A DNA stretch of 64,000 nt, taken from the NCBI RefSeq assembly GCF_002127325.2, contig NC_035437.2, positions 171,006,530-171,070,529 of the forward strand. Reading direction: 5' to 3'. This DNA comes from Helianthus annuus. Its lineage: Eukaryota; Streptophyta; Magnoliopsida; Asterales; Asteraceae. Positions 62,559-64,000 of the stretch are shown piece by piece; positions within the stretch are counted from its first letter, which is position 1; each line of letters opens with the position of its first letter. The position numbers were made by a program, and so were the translations under genes. The notes below the pieces were generated by a model that saw only the letters and a list, made by a program, of their open reading frames with translations, did no database searches and was not told where the DNA came from.

Positions 62559-62702
62559 TTTTATTTTTAATTAGCCATGGCTCTCGTGATAAAAAAATTA
62601 ATCTGTTTTTACCTGACATAGTTAAATTATTTTGAGTTTTTTTTTATTTACTCTCTCTTTCTTGTTAACATGATTTTCATTTGCAAAACATGGCTTCCAT
62701 AA

Positions 62703-63043
62703 GACTATTCACTATGGTGATCAAACTCTCCAAACGGTTGCCATGTGGATAATAAGACAAAAAAACAAGCAATTTTTTAATTTAATAATTCATTATTTCT
62801 CACAACCAGGTTGTGTACACAACCCAAGGTTGCAACCACTTATATTAATATTTAATTATTTTTTTTGTCTTTTTCCTTGCAAATAATAACTATAATTCAT
62901 TTTTATTTAATAAAATATTAGTTTAGGTTTGGTTGTGATTGTGGGTGAAAATTTGAATTGGGTTGTGTTGTATAGGTGGAAGAAAGAGAAATTAGTATTT
63001 TATTGAAATATTGGGTTGGGTTGGGTTGTGATAGTGGATAGTC
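62703..63043. mobile_element. Tourist-like MITE upstream of the S35-type gene
   Basis: GACTATTCACTAT at left and inverted GACTATCCACTAT at right, flanked by TAA on both sides (62700-62702 and 63044-63046). 341 bp, AT-rich with GGGTTGGGTT words, PIF/Harbinger type. Confidence 0.75.
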
Positions 63044-63550
63044 TAAGCCACTTCCTTCTTCAGATTCCTTCTTCAGATGAGGTTCTTATTTCCGTAAAGT
63101 GTTGTATAAGAAAACGGTAAGAATCCCACAAATCGTATGTGAAATCAAAGTTGCAGTCAATCAAACCAATTGATGCGCATTATTAACGAACAAACAATAA
63201 TCAAACAAGGGTTTTTCTAGGGCTTGAATTCATTGTGTCGAAGCCGCTATAATTATACATATAGTAGTGTTATAGAACTGAAATGGGTTGCAACAACTCA
63301 TCAAGAAACAACAAAAATATAAAGAATAAAGAAATCAAACAATGAAGATTACCAGTACAGAAATCAGAACATGTGTTAAAGAAGCCTTGTTTGAAGTCTC
63401 GCAGACGTCGCTTCCGTTGTAGAAAACCAAATGATCTACTGAAAGGTAGGTTTTATGTAGGGGTGAATCTTGCCAATTCTATTTTTGGGGAAAATGTTTT
63501 CACATCTACACCCTCTAGAATCGTTTTGTAACATTTTAGTATTTTTGTGA
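63044..63550. other. Intergenic, nothing recognised
   Basis: AT-rich with no notable frame; could hold the start of a gene beyond the window, but there is no evidence for one. Confidence 0.4.
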
Positions 63551-63559
63551 TTTGTAAAT

Positions 63560-63859
63560 GAGTTAATTACTGTTTTCGTCCCTGTGGTTTGTCAAAAATT
63601 ACTATTTCAGTCCATTAGTTTAAAAATTGCGATTTCAGTCCCTGTGGTTTCACTTTCGTAACCATTTCAGTCCCTGTAGTTTCACTTTCGTAACCATTTC
63701 AATCCATTATTCTGTTAAGTACAGGGACTGAAATGGTTACGAGGTGGACTGAAATGGTTACGAAAGTGAAACCACAGGGACTGAAATCGCAATTTTTAAA
63801 CTAATGGACTGAAATAGTGATTTTTGACAAACCACAGGGACGAAAACAGTAATTAACTC
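63560..63859. mobile_element. Foldback Mutator-type MITE with ~140-bp arms
   Basis: GAGTTAATTACTGTTTTCGT and its inverted copy frame a 300-bp near-perfect palindrome built from CAGTCCCTGTGGTTTCA-like words. The 9-bp duplication TTTGTAAAT is perfect (63551-63559 and 63860-63868). Confidence 0.9.
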
Positions 63860-64000
63860 TTTGTAAATTCAGTTTGCATTTATCTGAGTTGGTGGTAGGG
63901 TGTGTATGGTTCGGTTATTAGTATTATCTGTAACTGCAACCGAAGTCATCGTAATCAGTTTGGGTTTATTCAGTTAATCTGTCAGTTTTCGGTTCAATTC

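Overview
This is nuclear DNA from a flowering plant. Genes contain introns with GT/AG borders, TATA and telo-box motifs, and most of the window is transposable elements. The element types (a Tat-type Ty3/gypsy element with an antisense PF04195-like gene, an Athila-like element full of CACGGCCCCGTG palindromes, a short retroelement carrying an ARID domain) suggest Asteraceae, but the species cannot be fixed from sequence alone. No RNA virus, plastid operon or CRISPR content was seen.

Ordinary genes are few. A single-exon MAPKKK17/18-like kinase lies at 256-1254 (-). A GPN-loop GTPase 3 copy at 48067-49889 (-) has seven in-frame coding segments but lacks its P-loop N-terminus. A four-coding-exon gene for a mitochondrial small-subunit S24/S35-type protein lies at 57542-62013 (-), with a probable 5' UTR intron; its introns have been enlarged by transposons.

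The rest is layered transposon DNA. At 2.2-5.6 kb there are three short hAT-like elements and a PIF/Harbinger derivative that keeps only a broken ORF1 and carries a Mutator-type MITE. At 7337-24808 there is a tandem Tat-type retrotransposon: LTR, full internal region, shared LTR, then a second truncated internal region nearly identical to the first. At 25463-46262 there is a four-layer nest: a Mutator-like element (9-bp target duplication) hit by an Athila-like element (AAACT duplication), whose 5' LTR was hit by a Ty1/copia element now carrying oppositely oriented LTRs. A 2.7-kb solo LTR (GATTT duplication) sits separately in the same Mutator-like element. At 51795-53875 there is a 2.1-kb LTR element (GGTTG duplication, initiator-Met primer site) whose single reading frame combines a CCHC knuckle, a copia-protease-like region and an ARID DNA-binding domain. 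A 270-bp solo LTR and several MITEs follow.

How parts relate: in the Tat-type element gag-pol runs leftward from the right-hand LTR, while the 703-residue coiled-coil protein is on the opposite strand and converges on it. The Athila-like, copia and ARID elements are non-autonomous or broken: no reverse transcriptase is visible in them, so any movement would need enzymes supplied in trans. The only intact-looking reverse transcriptase and integrase set is in the first Tat-type copy. Many insertions could be dated relative to each other because target-site duplications are preserved; these were read by eye, without alignment software.
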